Assembly (NCBI GenBank): GCA_903872785.1
Contig: CAIQLZ010000082.1
Coordinates: 1-13,813, forward strand
Direction of reading: 5' to 3'
Source of the DNA: Candidatus Levyibacteriota bacterium
GTDB lineage: Bacteria; Patescibacteriota; Microgenomatia; Levybacterales; UBA12049
Length of the DNA: 13,813 nucleotides
Shown here: positions 13,776 through 13,813 of the stretch, one piece after another
Layout: each line of letters begins with the position of its first letter
Position numbering within the stretch: position 1 is the stretch's first letter
Notes under the pieces: generated by a model
The model's database searches: none
Told to the model about the DNA's origin: nothing
The model's input: the letters and a program-made list of their open reading frames with translations, nothing else
Program-made: the position numbers and the translations under genes

Positions 13776-13804
13776 ATAATAATATCTCTTAATCAATAAG
13801 TCAA
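13776..13804 (-). promoter_or_regulatory. Sigma-70 promoter of the LytR_C-hydrolase pair
   Basis: Minus-strand TTGACT (13799-13804, 5 of 6) and TATTAT (13776-13781, 5 of 6) are separated by 17 bp. Transcription should start near 13769, immediately before the Shine-Dalgarno sequence, leaving a leader of about 14 nt. Confidence 0.75.
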
Positions 13805-13813
13805 ATCCTCATC

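Noticed and set aside
1..13813. CRISPR arrays, tRNA or rRNA genes, insertion sequences
   Set aside because: No repeat-spacer pattern, cloverleaf, rRNA stretch, transposase or terminal inverted repeats were seen on either strand.

Overview
This is a compact, AT-rich bacterial window. All the protein genes except one short one lie on the minus strand, with gaps of a few bases or 4-11 bp overlaps. The gene set fits a candidate-phyla-radiation (Patescibacteria, perhaps Microgenomates-like) genome. It has archaeal-style PEP synthases next to a short, divergent enolase, a LytR_C envelope protein with a proline/acidic cytoplasmic tail, and many small membrane proteins. Several transcripts look leaderless. 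TGA is used as a stop in tight ATGA overlaps, which argues against the code in which TGA means glycine. The taxonomic call is inference from gene content, not from a marker gene.

Reading in the direction of transcription (high to low coordinates), the right edge carries a LytR_C membrane protein and a secreted or membrane-anchored alpha/beta hydrolase behind a good sigma-70 promoter. Next comes a DUF475/TerC-like membrane protein with an extended -10 promoter. A 41-residue membrane peptide follows with its own promoter, and then a large PEP-synthase paralogue of 893 residues. The next block starts with TspO and runs through two small membrane proteins, a VKOR-type thiol oxidase, a canonical PEP synthase (812 residues), enolase and a DUF4342 protein. 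This block appears to be one operon. The left end is a self-contained efflux operon: a MarR regulator with a consensus promoter and a palindromic operator, two membrane-fusion (HlyD/AcrA-like) proteins, and the start of a DHA2-family MFS exporter that runs off the window.

PEP synthase plus enolase turns pyruvate into PEP and then 2-phosphoglycerate, the entry into gluconeogenesis. The second PEP synthase keeps the catalytic His and Cys but lacks the threonine that is phosphorylated to switch the enzyme off in studied homologues.

The most interesting non-coding signal is a pair of tandem-repeat sites built like a Pho box: 7-mers around GTCA repeated every 11 bp. One lies in front of the paralogue PEP synthase. 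The other, with four repeats, lies between TspO and a tiny plus-strand gene, overlaps the predicted TspO promoter and is followed by a well-placed -10. Both face their downstream gene. They suggest that an OmpR/PhoB-type response regulator controls PEP synthase 2, the tiny gene and perhaps TspO.
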